Positions 34,128 to 43,542 are shown, counted from the first letter of the stretch. The stretch is DNA of 64,000 bases from Porticoccaceae bacterium (GCA_018069525.1 JAGPUQ010000009.1:124001-188000); one strand, 5' to 3'. Translations and numbers: made by a program. Notes: generated by a model from the sequence alone, not told the origin.

Positions 34128-35552
34128 ATGAACGTCACCTCGCTGCCCACCTCCTTTTCTTCAGCCCGACTTACCCGTCAGCTGCGCTCGCTGTTCGGCG
34201 CCTTGTTGTGCGTTCTGGCCGTACAGCCGGGCACTTTACTCGGGGCTGAAGGAAGTGAAGGTGTTGACAACGCTCTGCCCGAAAATCCCACCGTGGATAA
34301 TCAGCCTAATCACACCCTCGAGCCCAGCTCGCCCGACGCCGCCCGCTTCCCGCTGGAAGAGTTGCAGTTGTTCGCCCAGATTTTTGATCAAATTAGAACC
34401 TCTTACGTGGAAGAGGTTGACGACAAAACCCTCCTCGAAAATGCCATCGTTGGTCTGTTGGGCGAGCTCGATCCCCACTCGATGTTTCTCGCAGAAGAAT
34501 CCTTTAGCGACTTGCAGGAAAACACCTCTGGCGAATTCGGCGGCATCGGTATCGAGGTTGGGCTAAAGAATGGCTACATTGCAGTCATCTCACCCATCGA
34601 TGACACCCCCGCAGCTCGTGCCGGGCTGCAGCCCGGCGATTTGATCATCGAGCTGAATGAGCAATCCTTGCAGGGCATGGGCTTAGGTGAGGCCGTCACC
34701 CTGATGCGTGGCCCGGTGGGAAGCGCCATAGAACTCACCGTGGTGAGAGACGGCGAGCCAGAGCCGCTGGTCGTGAAGATGGTGCGCGATGTGGTTAAAA
34801 TTGCCAGCATTCGCAGCCGCATGCTTACCACCGACTTTGGCTACGTCCGACTCGCCCAGTTCCAGGAAAAAACCGGGGCGGATTTCCGCAAAGCGCTCAG
34901 TAAACTACTCGGCGAAAACCCGGGATTAAAAGGTGTTGTACTCGATTTACGCAACAATCCCGGCGGTTTACTCCCAGCTTCGGTCGCTGTAGCCGACGCG
35001 CTGCTCGATAGTAATCAGCTCGACAACCCACTGATCGTCTACACCGAGGGTCGAATTCCATCCTCCAATACCATGCTGTCGGCCACCCCCGGCGATCTAT
35101 TAGCCGATATACCGATAGTCGCGCTCATTAACGAGGGCACCGCCTCTGCCGCAGAGATCGTCGCTGGCGCCTTGCAGGATCATGGCCGCGCACTCATCCT
35201 GGGAACCGAAAGCTTTGGCAAGGGTTCGGTGCAAAGCGTGCTGCCCCTGAACGACGGCCGCGCGGTTAAATTGACGACGGCGCGCTACTTCACCCCCAAG
35301 GGCCGCTCGATTCAGGCGGACGGAATCAAACCCGACATTTTCGTGGGTCGAGCCGAAATCCGTCAACTCGACCCCGGATATACCCTGAAAGAGTCCAACT
35401 TATCCGGGCACTTGAGTAACAGTGAAGATGGTTCATCGGCTACGCGAAAAAGTAGCGAGACCCAGCTGCTGGAAGACAATCAGTTGTACGAGGCCGTCAA
35501 CCTGCTAAAAGGCCTGGCGATATTCGGTAAGTCGGGCCATTCCAAGGGCTAA
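34128..35552 (+). CDS. ctpA: Carboxyl-terminal processing peptidase, S41 family
   Basis: This 474-residue periplasmic serine protease has a signal peptide (residues 1 to about 40), a PDZ domain (GGIGIEVGLKNGYIAVISP, about residues 138-156, through GDLIIELN) and the S41 core. The catalytic Ser is in NEGTASAAEIV (about residue 343) and the Lys in TESFGKGSVQ. It cleaves C-terminal tails of envelope proteins and, with a partner, controls peptidoglycan hydrolases. Its position after envC is conserved in related bacteria from memory and fits a cell-wall role. Confidence 0.94.
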   Translation: MNVTSLPTSFSSARLTRQLRSLFGALLCVLAVQPGTLLGAEGSEGVDNALPENPTVDNQPNHTLEPSSPDAARFPLEELQLFAQIFDQIRTSYVEEVDDKTLLENAIVGLLGELDPHSMFLAEESFSDLQENTSGEFGGIGIEVGLKNGYIAVISPIDDTPAARAGLQPGDLIIELNEQSLQGMGLGEAVTLMRGPVGSAIELTVVRDGEPEPLVVKMVRDVVKIASIRSRMLTTDFGYVRLAQFQEKTGADFRKALSKLLGENPGLKGVVLDLRNNPGGLLPASVAVADALLDSNQLDNPLIVYTEGRIPSSNTMLSATPGDLLADIPIVALINEGTASAAEIVAGALQDHGRALILGTESFGKGSVQSVLPLNDGRAVKLTTARYFTPKGRSIQADGIKPDIFVGRAEIRQLDPGYTLKESNLSGHLSNSEDGSSATRKSSETQLLEDNQLYEAVNLLKGLAIFGKSGHSKG

Positions 35553-35768
35553 AATACCATTTGTTTTAAAATAGAAGCTTTGCTATAAAAGTGCAGGTGC
35601 CAGCCAAGGGAATACAGCCGCAAGTTATGCCAGCTATAGCGTACAGCATATATCTGCGGTATAGTCGGCTTCACGCGGACAACACTGGCAGTCAAACAAG
35701 ACCAGTGACTTATTTAAAACGCGACTTACAATGATAATTTTTTTGGCTTTTAGCCGAGGAGCATAGAG

Positions 35769-36044
35769 ATGACAGGCAGCGTAGTGCATCTTAACTTTGG
35801 TACCAAGCGAGCAGTAGAGAGTGTCACAGCCGACCCGAAAAACACGGTACGCAGTGAGCGCTTTTTTAAGCTAGCGGATGACTGGTATTTCACCACCCGA
35901 GAAAATGTAACTCTGGGGCCGTTTGAATCGCGGGAAGAGGCCAAAATGGCTGTCGCCGATTTCGTCGATTTTATCAATAACGCCTCGCCGAAAATCGTAC
36001 AGGTATTCAAGGGCGCCGAAGTCCAGGAATCGAGCGTAGTTTAA
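35769..36044 (+). CDS. DUF6316 family small protein
   Basis: This 91-residue protein has a central block RSERFFKLADDWYFTTREN followed by TLGPFESREEAKMAVADF (about residues 29-67), the pattern of DUF6316. Function is unknown; similar short domains are seen next to envelope genes and look like a compact beta-beta-alpha unit. GAGGAG precedes the ATG. It is monocistronic, with about 215 nt of non-coding sequence upstream and 250 nt downstream. Confidence 0.8.
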   Translation: MTGSVVHLNFGTKRAVESVTADPKNTVRSERFFKLADDWYFTTRENVTLGPFESREEAKMAVADFVDFINNASPKIVQVFKGAEVQESSVV

Positions 36045-36168
36045 CAAAAAGCTACGCTAGAACGCACCACCAGCCTCGGCAGGATACTGAGGGAGGGTGC
36101 TTTAGCCCCGCTAACTTCTAATTACCCCCTCCAATACCCCTCTAAGTAACGTCTGATAATCGTCATAT

Positions 36169-36190
36169 CGCCAATGTCTCGCCAATGTCT
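36169..36190. repeat. 11-bp perfect direct duplication
   Basis: CGCCAATGTCT occurs twice in tandem in the gap between the DUF6316 gene and hisF. Confidence 0.85.
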
Positions 36191-36295
36191 TCCAGGCAGA
36201 CTCTTATTGCGCCAGAACCTTATAATCAGGTTCGATCCCTCAGGCAACCATTCGGTATTCAAACTAAAAGTTCATCATAAGGCCGCAACGACTGG

Positions 36296-37072
36296 TCATT
36301 GACGAACCTCTACCCCGCGCTCCGCCATATACTGTTTGGCATCCGAGATACTATATTCCTGAAAGTGAAAAATACTGGCCGCGAGCACCGCGTCAGCTCC
36401 GCCTTCCAGCACACCATCCACCAAATGTTGAAGATTACCCACCCCACCGGAAGCAATTACAGGTACGCTGACCGCATCGCTGATCGCGCGAGTTAGCGCC
36501 AGATCAAAGCCGTTTTTAGTGCCATCGCGATCCATGCTGGTAAGTAAAATTTCTCCCGCCCCCAACGCCGCCATTTGCCTGACCCACTGTACCGCATCGA
36601 TACCGGTAGACTTACGACCGCCGTGAGTGAATATCTCCCAGCGCGGCGTTTCTTCATCCTTACTCACCCGCTTGGCATCGATGGCAACCACGATGCACTG
36701 CGAGCCAAATTTTTCTGCCGCCTCGCGCACAAATTCCGGACTGTGAACCGCAGCAGAGTTAATGGCGACCTTATCAGCTCCCGCGCGCAACAGGGCTTTA
36801 ATATCAGCTAAGGTTTTTACACCGCCGCCAACCGTTAGGGGGATAAATACTTCTGCCGCCATACGCTCAACGGTGTGTAAGGTGGTATCGCGACCTTCGT
36901 GGGTGGCAGTAATATCGAGAAAAGTGATTTCATCGGCACCTTCCTCGTTATAACGTTTCGCAACCTCAACCGGATCACCCGCATCGCGAATATCCAAAAA
37001 TTGCACGCCTTTAACGACCCGCCCCCCGTCCACGTCGAGACAGGGAATAATACGTTTAGCCAATGCGGACAT
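36296..37072 (-). CDS. hisF: Imidazole glycerol phosphate synthase, cyclase subunit
   Basis: This 258-residue TIM-barrel subunit of histidine biosynthesis joins PRFAR with ammonia from HisH to give IGP and AICAR. It has [20 protein letters not shown] at the start (catalytic Asp11 in CLDVD) and the second catalytic Asp in TSMDRDG, with phosphate-binding TVGGGV and ASGG. I start at ATG 37072, which has AGAGGTGG upstream; the longer frame begins with a GTG inside that Shine-Dalgarno. It is the last gene of the long minus-strand run. No other his genes are in the window. Confidence 0.97.
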   Translation of the reverse strand: MSALAKRIIPCLDVDGGRVVKGVQFLDIRDAGDPVEVAKRYNEEGADEITFLDITATHEGRDTTLHTVERMAAEVFIPLTVGGGVKTLADIKALLRAGADKVAINSAAVHSPEFVREAAEKFGSQCIVVAIDAKRVSKDEETPRWEIFTHGGRKSTGIDAVQWVRQMAALGAGEILLTSMDRDGTKNGFDLALTRAISDAVSVPVIASGGVGNLQHLVDGVLEGGADAVLAASIFHFQEYSISDAKQYMAERGVEVRQ

Positions 37073-37132
37073 TAAAACCACCTCTTCACTTAATAAACTA
37101 TAAAATACCGCACAACCGTTAAACCTTTACTT

Positions 37133-37798
37133 TTATTTTTCCCGCAACACCATAACTCCGTTTTGCTCAGTCATTTCCACCTTGGCGAGAAAACTATTAC
37201 CCAGCAAAATGACCTCGGGATAATTACCTTCGATCACCGCAGCTGGAATATTGTAGTGAGTAATACCCCCCACTGAAACCTTATTGAGCATGACCTGATA
37301 GGTTTGCACCATACCTCCCGCCGTACTAGCCGCACCGCGATTTTTGCGCTCAAGCTTTAAACCCAGGCGCTTCGCATGTTGACTATTCATCGCGATAGAG
37401 GACGCACCGGTATCAACCATAAAGTCAAAGGGATAACCGTTAATCGCACCACTGCCAAAATAGTGTCCGTAATCCCCTCGAACCAGATTCACTTCCGCCT
37501 GCCGTGCCTCGGAGAAATTCGAAGCAATGTGCTCAGACAAACCCAGCGTATGGCGTTTGCCCTCGTGCTCCACCCGTGCTCCTTTACTACTGCTCTCTAG
37601 TAGCTTTACCCCTTCTGGAGAAGTTTGCCCAACCCTGAGAAAATGCTGTTTGCCGTCAATCTCTATCAGCGCCCGATTACCGAACAGACCTACTACTCGG
37701 ATATCGATAGCTAACGCAGACCAGGATAAGGTCCCAGCACTAATGCCCACGCAAACTAGTAATACCGTTGCGATTCGAGGCTTATTGATAATATTCAT
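37133..37798 (-). CDS. Retropepsin-like aspartic protease, TIGR02281 type
   Basis: This 221-residue protein has an N-terminal signal or anchor (about residues 8-28). A small N-terminal SH3-like region follows, then a single-lobed aspartic protease domain with the active-site motif DFMVDTGASSIAM (about residues 128-140) and the second hydrophobic-Gly motif VILLGNSFL (about 195-203). Such proteins act in the periplasm or at the membrane, and substrates are mostly unknown. Its ATG lies one base after the stop of pgpA, so translation is likely coupled. Confidence 0.88.
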   Translation of the reverse strand: MNIINKPRIATVLLVCVGISAGTLSWSALAIDIRVVGLFGNRALIEIDGKQHFLRVGQTSPEGVKLLESSSKGARVEHEGKRHTLGLSEHIASNFSEARQAEVNLVRGDYGHYFGSGAINGYPFDFMVDTGASSIAMNSQHAKRLGLKLERKNRGAASTAGGMVQTYQVMLNKVSVGGITHYNIPAAVIEGNYPEVILLGNSFLAKVEMTEQNGVMVLREK

Positions 37799-37799
37799 A

Positions 37800-38345
37800 T
37801 CAAACTCCCATCCACCACCTTGCTACCAGCACCACGGCTTGCAGTACCGCTACGGCAAACACTCCGGCGACCAAATCATCGATCATAATTCCCAGGCCAC
37901 CACCGCAATGTTTATCTAACCAGCTAATCGGCCAGGGTTTTACAATATCGAAAAACCGAAATAAAGCGAAACCCAGTAACCACCACAGCCACTGCGGCGG
38001 ACAAAACAATAAGGTCAACCACAAACCCGCGAATTCATCCCAAACGATACCGCCGTGATCATGCACACCCAGGGCCTTTGCCGCGTAACCACAAATAAAT
38101 ACCCCGGCGACAATTACCAGCGAGAGTAATAGTAGGTAAGCGGGTACAGACAGCATCGCTAGTAGGGGCATCAGCAATAACGCCAACAAGGACCCGGCTG
38201 TGCCCGGTGCTTTCGGCGCCAGACCACTTCCAAAACCGAAGGCCAATAGTAGTACGGGATCGCGCAATACTTGCTGAGCCTCAGACTTAAAAACCACGGG
38301 CGGCTCCTGCTCTGCGTTTACTTTAGGTATATCGGACATCGGCAT
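37800..38345 (-). CDS. pgpA: Phosphatidylglycerophosphatase A
   Basis: This 181-residue membrane phosphatase converts phosphatidylglycerophosphate to phosphatidylglycerol. Hallmarks are the conserved GLAPKAPGTAGSLLAL (about residues 42-57) and the metal-binding GIVWDEFAGLWL (about 100-111), plus four membrane segments. Two in-frame ATGs (38345 and 38339) are adjacent. The start region overlaps a tandem array whose units each contain ATG, so the exact start is uncertain. Gene order thiL-pgpA is typical. Confidence 0.94.
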   Translation of the reverse strand: MPMSDIPKVNAEQEPPVVFKSEAQQVLRDPVLLLAFGFGSGLAPKAPGTAGSLLALLLMPLLAMLSVPAYLLLLSLVIVAGVFICGYAAKALGVHDHGGIVWDEFAGLWLTLLFCPPQWLWWLLGFALFRFFDIVKPWPISWLDKHCGGGLGIMIDDLVAGVFAVAVLQAVVLVARWWMGV

Positions 38346-38350
38346 CTTCT

Positions 38351-38458
38351 TTTAAACATCGACATATTTTTTAAACATTGGCATATTCTTTAAACATAGT
38401 CTTTAAACAGGATTTCTAAACATAGCCTTTAAACATGAACCTTAAACATGACTGCTAA
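38351..38458. repeat. Tandem array of TTTAAACAT units between thiL and pgpA
   Basis: AAAC blocks begin at 38354, 38373, 38392, 38405, 38418, 38431, 38444 and 38457, giving periods of 19, 19 and then five of 13 bp. The array runs from the thiL stop codon to within a few bases of the pgpA start. On the coding strand most units contain ATGTTTAA. Confidence 0.9.
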
Positions 38459-39522
38459 AAATGCGCGTAACCTGATCGTTCGAGGGTAACAGAATTGCCG
38501 GCAGCATCGAGGCATTGCACACCGGTTCCGGGAACCAGTTCGCCAATCTCGGTAATCTGGGGCAGCCCCCCTGCCCCGTCTTCAGCCCGCAACGCCGCTA
38601 ACTGATCCAGCTTTTCAGGCGGTACGGTAAAACACAATTCATAATCGTCGCCGCCACTTAAGGCCCACTCGCGCATCTGTTCATCGCCAAAGTGTTTAAC
38701 CGCCACCTCTGGCAAAGGTAAGCGCTGGCGGTGAATCACCGCGGCAACATCGCTTGCCTGTGCGATGTGCCCGAGATCTGCTACCAGCCCATCGGAAATA
38801 TCAATCATCGCCGAGGCAATATGTCGCAAATGCTGCCCCAGCTGTACGCGAGGCTCGGGGCACCAGAAAAAATCTTTCATTTTATTTTCAGCGGATAATC
38901 GTGTCGACGTAAATTCGGTCGAGGCATGCTGACTCGATGACTGCACCACCGACAACCCAGCCGCGCCCCGACCTAGCGACCCACTGACAAACACTTTATC
39001 ACCCACGCTCGCGCCACTGCGAGTCAGCGCGCCACCCTTCGCCACGGCACCAAACATAGTAATCGTAATCACTAGCGGACCCCGCGTGGTATCGCCACCG
39101 GTGAGCACACAGGAAAATTCATCGGCGGCCGCGTGCAAGCCCGCACTAAAGCTTTGCAACCACTCCGTATCGGCCTCGGGTAAAGTCAGGGCCAACTGAA
39201 AGCAGCGCGGCTCCGCGCCCATGGCCGCAATATCGCTGACATTAACCCGCAAGGCACGCTGAGCAATATCAGCGCCGCGACAACCGGCAGGAAAATGCAC
39301 ACCCTCGACTAGCGTATCCGTCGTCACCACCAGGTCTTCATCTTCAGAGGGTCGCAGCACCGCACAATCGTCGCCGATGCCGAGTACAACAACACCGGGA
39401 GTATTTCCTCCAGCGTCTTTTCCCGTGCCTCTGTCAGCATCAAGCGATCTTAGAAAATAATCGCGGATTAGGGAAAACTCGTCCAGAGGCTTTTGATCTT
39501 GAGACATCTGATCCTGAGGCAT
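38455..39522 (-). CDS. thiL: Thiamine-monophosphate kinase
   Basis: This 355-residue enzyme phosphorylates thiamine monophosphate to the active diphosphate. The N-terminal nucleotide and metal site GIGDDCAVLRPSEDED, TTDTLVEGVHF, NVSDIAAMGAEP and DISDGLVADLGH are intact. It is slightly longer than usual. The first residues MPQDQMSQDQKPLDEF are three 5-codon repeats, so the start codon itself is duplicated (ATG 39522 and 39507). It follows nusB closely on the same strand. Confidence 0.96.
   Translation of the reverse strand: MPQDQMSQDQKPLDEFSLIRDYFLRSLDADRGTGKDAGGNTPGVVVLGIGDDCAVLRPSEDEDLVVTTDTLVEGVHFPAGCRGADIAQRALRVNVSDIAAMGAEPRCFQLALTLPEADTEWLQSFSAGLHAAADEFSCVLTGGDTTRGPLVITITMFGAVAKGGALTRSGASVGDKVFVSGSLGRGAAGLSVVQSSSQHASTEFTSTRLSAENKMKDFFWCPEPRVQLGQHLRHIASAMIDISDGLVADLGHIAQASDVAAVIHRQRLPLPEVAVKHFGDEQMREWALSGGDDYELCFTVPPEKLDQLAALRAEDGAGGLPQITEIGELVPGTGVQCLDAAGNSVTLERSGYAHF
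39478..39522. repeat. In-frame 15-bp repeat at the thiL start
   Basis: Three 15-bp units encode MPQDQ, MSQDQ and KPLDE on the minus strand. Two of them carry an ATG in frame. Confidence 0.85.
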
Positions 39523-39540
39523 AGGGCTACGATTAAAACC

Positions 39541-39981
39541 TTAGCGACGACCGGCGGCGATCTCTACCTGCCGACTATCCATAGCGACTTTATCGAGCAC
39601 GCCGTTGATGTATTTGTAAGAATCGGTGGGGCCAAAAGTTTTAGCCAGATTGACGGCTTCGTTAATCGCCACCTTGTAGGGCACATCGATGCGATGTAAC
39701 AGCTCGTAGGCACCCATGCGTAGCAAGGCTTTCGATACCGGATCCAAACCATCCTGATTGCGATCCAGATAGGGTTGGTAGGCCGCATCCAGGGTATCGA
39801 CCGCGGCAGGAATGCCATGCAATAGCTCGCGAAAAAAATCCACATCGACCTTTTTCATATTACTATCGGCAAAAAACTGAGTTTCAATTTCGTTTATATT
39901 TTCGTCGGAAACTTGCCATTGGTACAAAGCTTGAACCAACAAGTGCCGGGCTTTCTTTCTGGTTGAGGGCAATACTGCCAC
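39541..39981 (-). CDS. nusB: Transcription antitermination factor NusB
   Basis: This 146-residue all-helical protein starts near RKKARHLLVQALYQWQVS (about residues 7-24, the boxA-RNA-binding Arg-rich end). It ends with the conserved LLRMGAYELLHRIDVPYKVAINEAV and FVNGVLDK-type motif (YINGVLDKVA). It works with NusE in antitermination and rRNA maturation. It lies between ribH and thiL, the usual order. Confidence 0.97.
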   Translation of the reverse strand: MAVLPSTRKKARHLLVQALYQWQVSDENINEIETQFFADSNMKKVDVDFFRELLHGIPAAVDTLDAAYQPYLDRNQDGLDPVSKALLRMGAYELLHRIDVPYKVAINEAVNLAKTFGPTDSYKYINGVLDKVAMDSRQVEIAAGRR

Positions 39982-40063
39982 ACCTTACCTCACTATTTTG
40001 AGTTGAAATACACTTGTAACAATACGTCAAAGCTATCGAAGCTAAACAAACTACTTACCTAGA

Positions 40064-40534
40064 TTAAATTTTCTTTAGCAGGGATACCATTTCCAGAGCC
40101 GTTAATGCCGCCTCTTCACCTTTATTCTCTTCGTTGTCGCCGGAGCGATCCTGCGCCTGTTTTAAATCATCGGTAGTCAGCAAGCCGAAAGCAATCGGCA
40201 AACCCGTGGTCAAAGCCACATGGCCAATGCCACGCGTGGTTTCTGCGCACACATATTCAAAGTGGGGAGTGCCGCCGCGAATCACGCAACCTAAGGTGAT
40301 CACTGCGTCCACTTTTCCGGCTTGCGCAACTTTATTGGCTGCCAGTGGCAACTCAAAGGCTCCGGGTACTCGATAGACCTGGACAGCGTTCTCCGAAACG
40401 CCGTGGCGCGTTAATGCGCGCAAAGCGCCCGCTAATAAATTTTCGGTAATGTCGCTATTCCAACGCGCCACCACAATGGCAAACCGCGCATCTTCCGCAT
40501 CGAAACTACCTTCAACAGGTCGGAACTCACTCAT
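40064..40534 (-). CDS. ribH: 6,7-dimethyl-8-ribityllumazine synthase
   Basis: This 156-residue lumazine synthase condenses the ribityl pyrimidinedione with dihydroxybutanone phosphate. RWNSDITENLL, VPGAFELPLAA, GCVIRGGTPHFEYVC (catalytic His near residue 88) and TTGLPIAFGLLTTDD are diagnostic. It is the last rib gene in the run ribD, ribE, ribB, ribH. Confidence 0.98.
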   Translation of the reverse strand: MSEFRPVEGSFDAEDARFAIVVARWNSDITENLLAGALRALTRHGVSENAVQVYRVPGAFELPLAANKVAQAGKVDAVITLGCVIRGGTPHFEYVCAETTRGIGHVALTTGLPIAFGLLTTDDLKQAQDRSGDNEENKGEEAALTALEMVSLLKKI

Positions 40535-40560
40535 GCTCTTAACTCTCTTTAAAACAAAAA

Positions 40561-41673
40561 CTACTCAGTGCAATCCACATACTCGACCAATTCCAAATCA
40601 AAACCGGAAATTGCATTGAAACGAAAGGGCGCGCTCATCACCCGAATTTTTTTCGCACCCAGGTCTTTCAGGATTTGCGAACCGGCACCAATTTGCAGAT
40701 ACACCGTTTCGGAAGCACGAATCGCTTTTTCCCGTCGGGTTAACAGCTGCTCCAATTCCTGCTCCACCATCTCAGCCGTTTGCTGCTGCAGGATGACCAC
40801 GATAATACCCGCCCCTTCTTCCTCAACTTTCGCCATGGCTTTATGGATAGTCCAGCTTTTGTGGGGACCATTAGGTTCCACGCTGAAGATATCTCGCACA
40901 CAGGTCGGCAAGTGCACACGCACCGGAATTGCTTTATCACTGCTAACCTCACCTTTCACCAGGGCAAAGTGTGTTTGTTGTCGCGCTGTATCGAGGTAGG
41001 TATATAATTTAAATTCGCCGTATGGGGTTTGAATTTCACGCTCTTTCAAACGCTCTACCGTCTGCTCATTGAGCATGCGGTAGTGAATCAAATCGGCGAT
41101 GGTGCCAATTTTCAAATTGTGTTTTTCGGCAAACACTTCTAAATCTGGACGGCGCGCCATGGTGCCGTCGTCGTTCATAATCTCAACAATCACCGCTGCG
41201 GGTTCTGCCCCCGCCATGCGCGCCAGATCGCAACCAGCTTCGGTATGCCCAGCGCGACTTAACACGCCACCGGGCTGAGCTTTAAGAGGAAAAATATGTC
41301 CCGGCTGAACAATGTCTTCGGGAACAGCACCTTTAGAAACTGCCGCCAGCACCGTTGCGGCTCGATCCGCTGCCGAAATACCGGTGGTAACACCTTCTGC
41401 CGCTTCGATAGACAAGGTAAAGTTGGTGCCGTGACTAGAGGCATTAGCATCGACCATCAGCGGTAAAGCCAGTTGCCGACAACGCTGCTCGGTAAGCGTT
41501 AAACAAATTAATCCACGGGCGTGCATGGCCATAAAATTAATATCGGCGGCAGTGACTTTTTCTGCCACCATCACCAGGTCACCTTCGTTTTCCCGATCCT
41601 CGTCATCCATTAAAATAACCATACGCCCCTGGCGCAGGTCTTCGATAATTTCTTCGACGCTATTTAATGTCAT
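40561..41673 (-). CDS. ribB: 3,4-dihydroxy-2-butanone-4-phosphate synthase with degenerate GTP cyclohydrolase II domain
   Basis: This 370-residue protein has an intact RibB domain: MDDEDRENEGDLV (about residues 22-34), RAGHTEAGCDLARMAG (about 138-153) and the conserved SSHGTNFT. The C-terminal half has the GTP cyclohydrolase II fold but lacks its zinc ligands and catalytic loop: the SECLTGD...RCDCG region reads LPTCVRDIFSVEP, and QEGRGIGL is missing. It should make dihydroxybutanone phosphate only; GTP cyclohydrolase II must be supplied by a separate ribA outside the window. Similar RibB fusions are known in gammaproteobacteria. Confidence 0.93.
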   Translation of the reverse strand: MTLNSVEEIIEDLRQGRMVILMDDEDRENEGDLVMVAEKVTAADINFMAMHARGLICLTLTEQRCRQLALPLMVDANASSHGTNFTLSIEAAEGVTTGISAADRAATVLAAVSKGAVPEDIVQPGHIFPLKAQPGGVLSRAGHTEAGCDLARMAGAEPAAVIVEIMNDDGTMARRPDLEVFAEKHNLKIGTIADLIHYRMLNEQTVERLKEREIQTPYGEFKLYTYLDTARQQTHFALVKGEVSSDKAIPVRVHLPTCVRDIFSVEPNGPHKSWTIHKAMAKVEEEGAGIIVVILQQQTAEMVEQELEQLLTRREKAIRASETVYLQIGAGSQILKDLGAKKIRVMSAPFRFNAISGFDLELVEYVDCTE

Positions 41674-41683
41674 TACTATTTTC

Positions 41684-42316
41684 CTAAACCTGAATATCTA
41701 AATTTTGCCGAGGATCAGCCGCCTTATCACCGAGCAATAAGCGCTCAAGGTAGCGAGCGATCACATCGACTTCTAAATTCACTTCGGTGCCCGCTTGATA
41801 ATCACCCATAATGGTGTGCGCAATGGTATGGGGCACGATGTTCACTTCAAACTCATCGCCTTCGACAACATTGACGGTAAGACTAGTACCGTCGATGGTA
41901 ATTGAGCCTTTGTGGGCAATGTACCTGGCCAGGGCTACCGGCACTTTAAGGCGAAAACGTTCCGAGCGGGCATCCGTCTCGCGGCTGGCCACAGTACCCA
42001 CGCCGTCCACATGACCCGAAACTATATGGCCACCGAGGCGCGCGGAAAGCGCCAGTGCTTTTTCGAGATTCACTCGCTGCCCACTAGCCCAGGCACCCAC
42101 CGCCGTACTATTAATGGTTTCCATGGATACATCGGCGACGAAACCATCACCCGGTAACTCAACAACGGTTAAACACACGCCGTTCACTGCGATGCTGTCA
42201 CCCAATTGCACGTCATCGAGATTGAGCGTACCGGTATTAATCGACAGTCGTAAATCACCACCGCGTTGCTGCGTACTATTAATACTCCCAATGGACTCGA
42301 TAATACCGGTAAACAT
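41684..42316 (-). CDS. ribE: Riboflavin synthase, alpha subunit
   Basis: This 210-residue protein has two lumazine-binding repeats: MFTGIIESIG at the start and GHIVSGHVDGVGTV (about residues 95-108), with the second repeat GSITIDGTSLTVNVVEG. It dismutates two lumazines to riboflavin. Its ATG overlaps the ribD stop by one base (TAATG), so translation is coupled. Confidence 0.97.
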   Translation of the reverse strand: MFTGIIESIGSINSTQQRGGDLRLSINTGTLNLDDVQLGDSIAVNGVCLTVVELPGDGFVADVSMETINSTAVGAWASGQRVNLEKALALSARLGGHIVSGHVDGVGTVASRETDARSERFRLKVPVALARYIAHKGSITIDGTSLTVNVVEGDEFEVNIVPHTIAHTIMGDYQAGTEVNLEVDVIARYLERLLLGDKAADPRQNLDIQV

Positions 42317-43485
42317 TAATGCGGCTTCTTTAATGATAATGACGCTAATGAGGATGCCGACGGCGATGCGGTAATTCGGTAATCCGAGCCCACCGCGCGA
42401 ATATCGCTAATATTTAATTCCAGCGCTTCAGCCATGGTGGTGAAGGGCAGCGCCGCCATGGGCATACCATCGCTGCCCATTAATTTCGCTGCCATATAAA
42501 TCACAATTTCATCCACCAATTGTTGCTGTAAAAACACCCCAGCCAATTTGGCACCCGCTTCTATCAGCACTTCGTTGCACTCTCTCTCAGCCAGCGCTAA
42601 CAATAATTTGTGTAAATCTACTTTGCCGTCTGGATTTGGCAAGGAACACACTTCCACAGTATCTAACTTTCTTTCTGCACAAATATTTTCTATCTGCGCT
42701 TTTTCAAGCGCCGTCGCGACCATAACCGGCCCCGGCAACTGAACAATATTTAAATCGCCCGTCGTGCGAAATTTACTATCGACAATAACTCGCAAGGGCT
42801 GACGCGCCGTAATCTCGGCTTTCGTCTCCAGGCTGCCATCAAGGTCTAACTCTGCTTCTCGCACCGTCATCGAGGGGTTATCTCGAATCACGGTGCCAAT
42901 ACCCGTAACAATGGCACAACTTTGTGCGCGCAAACGCTGCACATCGCGCCGCGCAGCGGGCCCGGTAATCCACTGGCTTTCGCCACTGGCCATCGCGGAA
43001 CGACCATCGAGGCTCGCGGCCATCTTCAAGGTCACTCGCGGCAAACCGGTTTTACACCGTTTAACAAAACCGGGGTTTACCGCCAACGCCTCGGCTTCTA
43101 ACAGTGGCCCACTTACCGTAATACCGGCAGTTTGTAACTGAGCAATACCTCCAGACGCAATCACGTGAGGGTCGGCCAGACCATAAACCACGCGCGCGAT
43201 ACCGGCTGTTATCAAAGCTCCCGTGCAAGGCGGTGTACGGCCTTGATGACTACAGGGTTCGAGAGACACATAGGCCGTCGCGCCTTGCGACAATTCTCCC
43301 GCTTGCGCCAGGGCATTGACTTCGGCGTGGGCTTCGCCAGCGCGGTGATGCCAACCTTCGCCAACTACCGCTCCGTCGTTCACGATCACACAACCAACCC
43401 GGGGATTAGGCCGCGCGGTATACCAGCCCTGTTTCGCCAATTGAATAGCGCGGGCCATGTACTGGGCATCCGTTGTACCCGTCAT
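42316..43485 (-). CDS. ribD: Bifunctional riboflavin deaminase/reductase RibD
   Basis: This 389-residue protein has an N-terminal deaminase with zinc-site motifs HAEVNAL (about residues 49-55) and SLEPCSHQGRTPPC (about 74-87). A C-terminal reductase follows, with KMAASLDGRSAMASGESQW (about 152-170) and RVIVDSKFRT. It performs the second and third steps of riboflavin synthesis. It is the first rib gene after nrdR. The C-terminus ends with a Ser/Leu-rich tail of no recognisable function. Confidence 0.97.
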   Translation of the reverse strand: MTGTTDAQYMARAIQLAKQGWYTARPNPRVGCVIVNDGAVVGEGWHHRAGEAHAEVNALAQAGELSQGATAYVSLEPCSHQGRTPPCTGALITAGIARVVYGLADPHVIASGGIAQLQTAGITVSGPLLEAEALAVNPGFVKRCKTGLPRVTLKMAASLDGRSAMASGESQWITGPAARRDVQRLRAQSCAIVTGIGTVIRDNPSMTVREAELDLDGSLETKAEITARQPLRVIVDSKFRTTGDLNIVQLPGPVMVATALEKAQIENICAERKLDTVEVCSLPNPDGKVDLHKLLLALAERECNEVLIEAGAKLAGVFLQQQLVDEIVIYMAAKLMGSDGMPMAALPFTTMAEALELNISDIRAVGSDYRITASPSASSLASLSLKKPH

Positions 43486-43542
43486 ACTATTAATTCCGCT
43501 TCGCTGTTCATCGCTGCTCGTCGTTTAGTCTCCGGTTACTCA

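Noticed and set aside
41674-43542. FMN riboswitch upstream of ribB or ribD
   Set aside because: The rib genes are nearly contiguous, and the short gaps (10 and about 57 nt) cannot hold the RFN element. I also see none of its conserved boxes.
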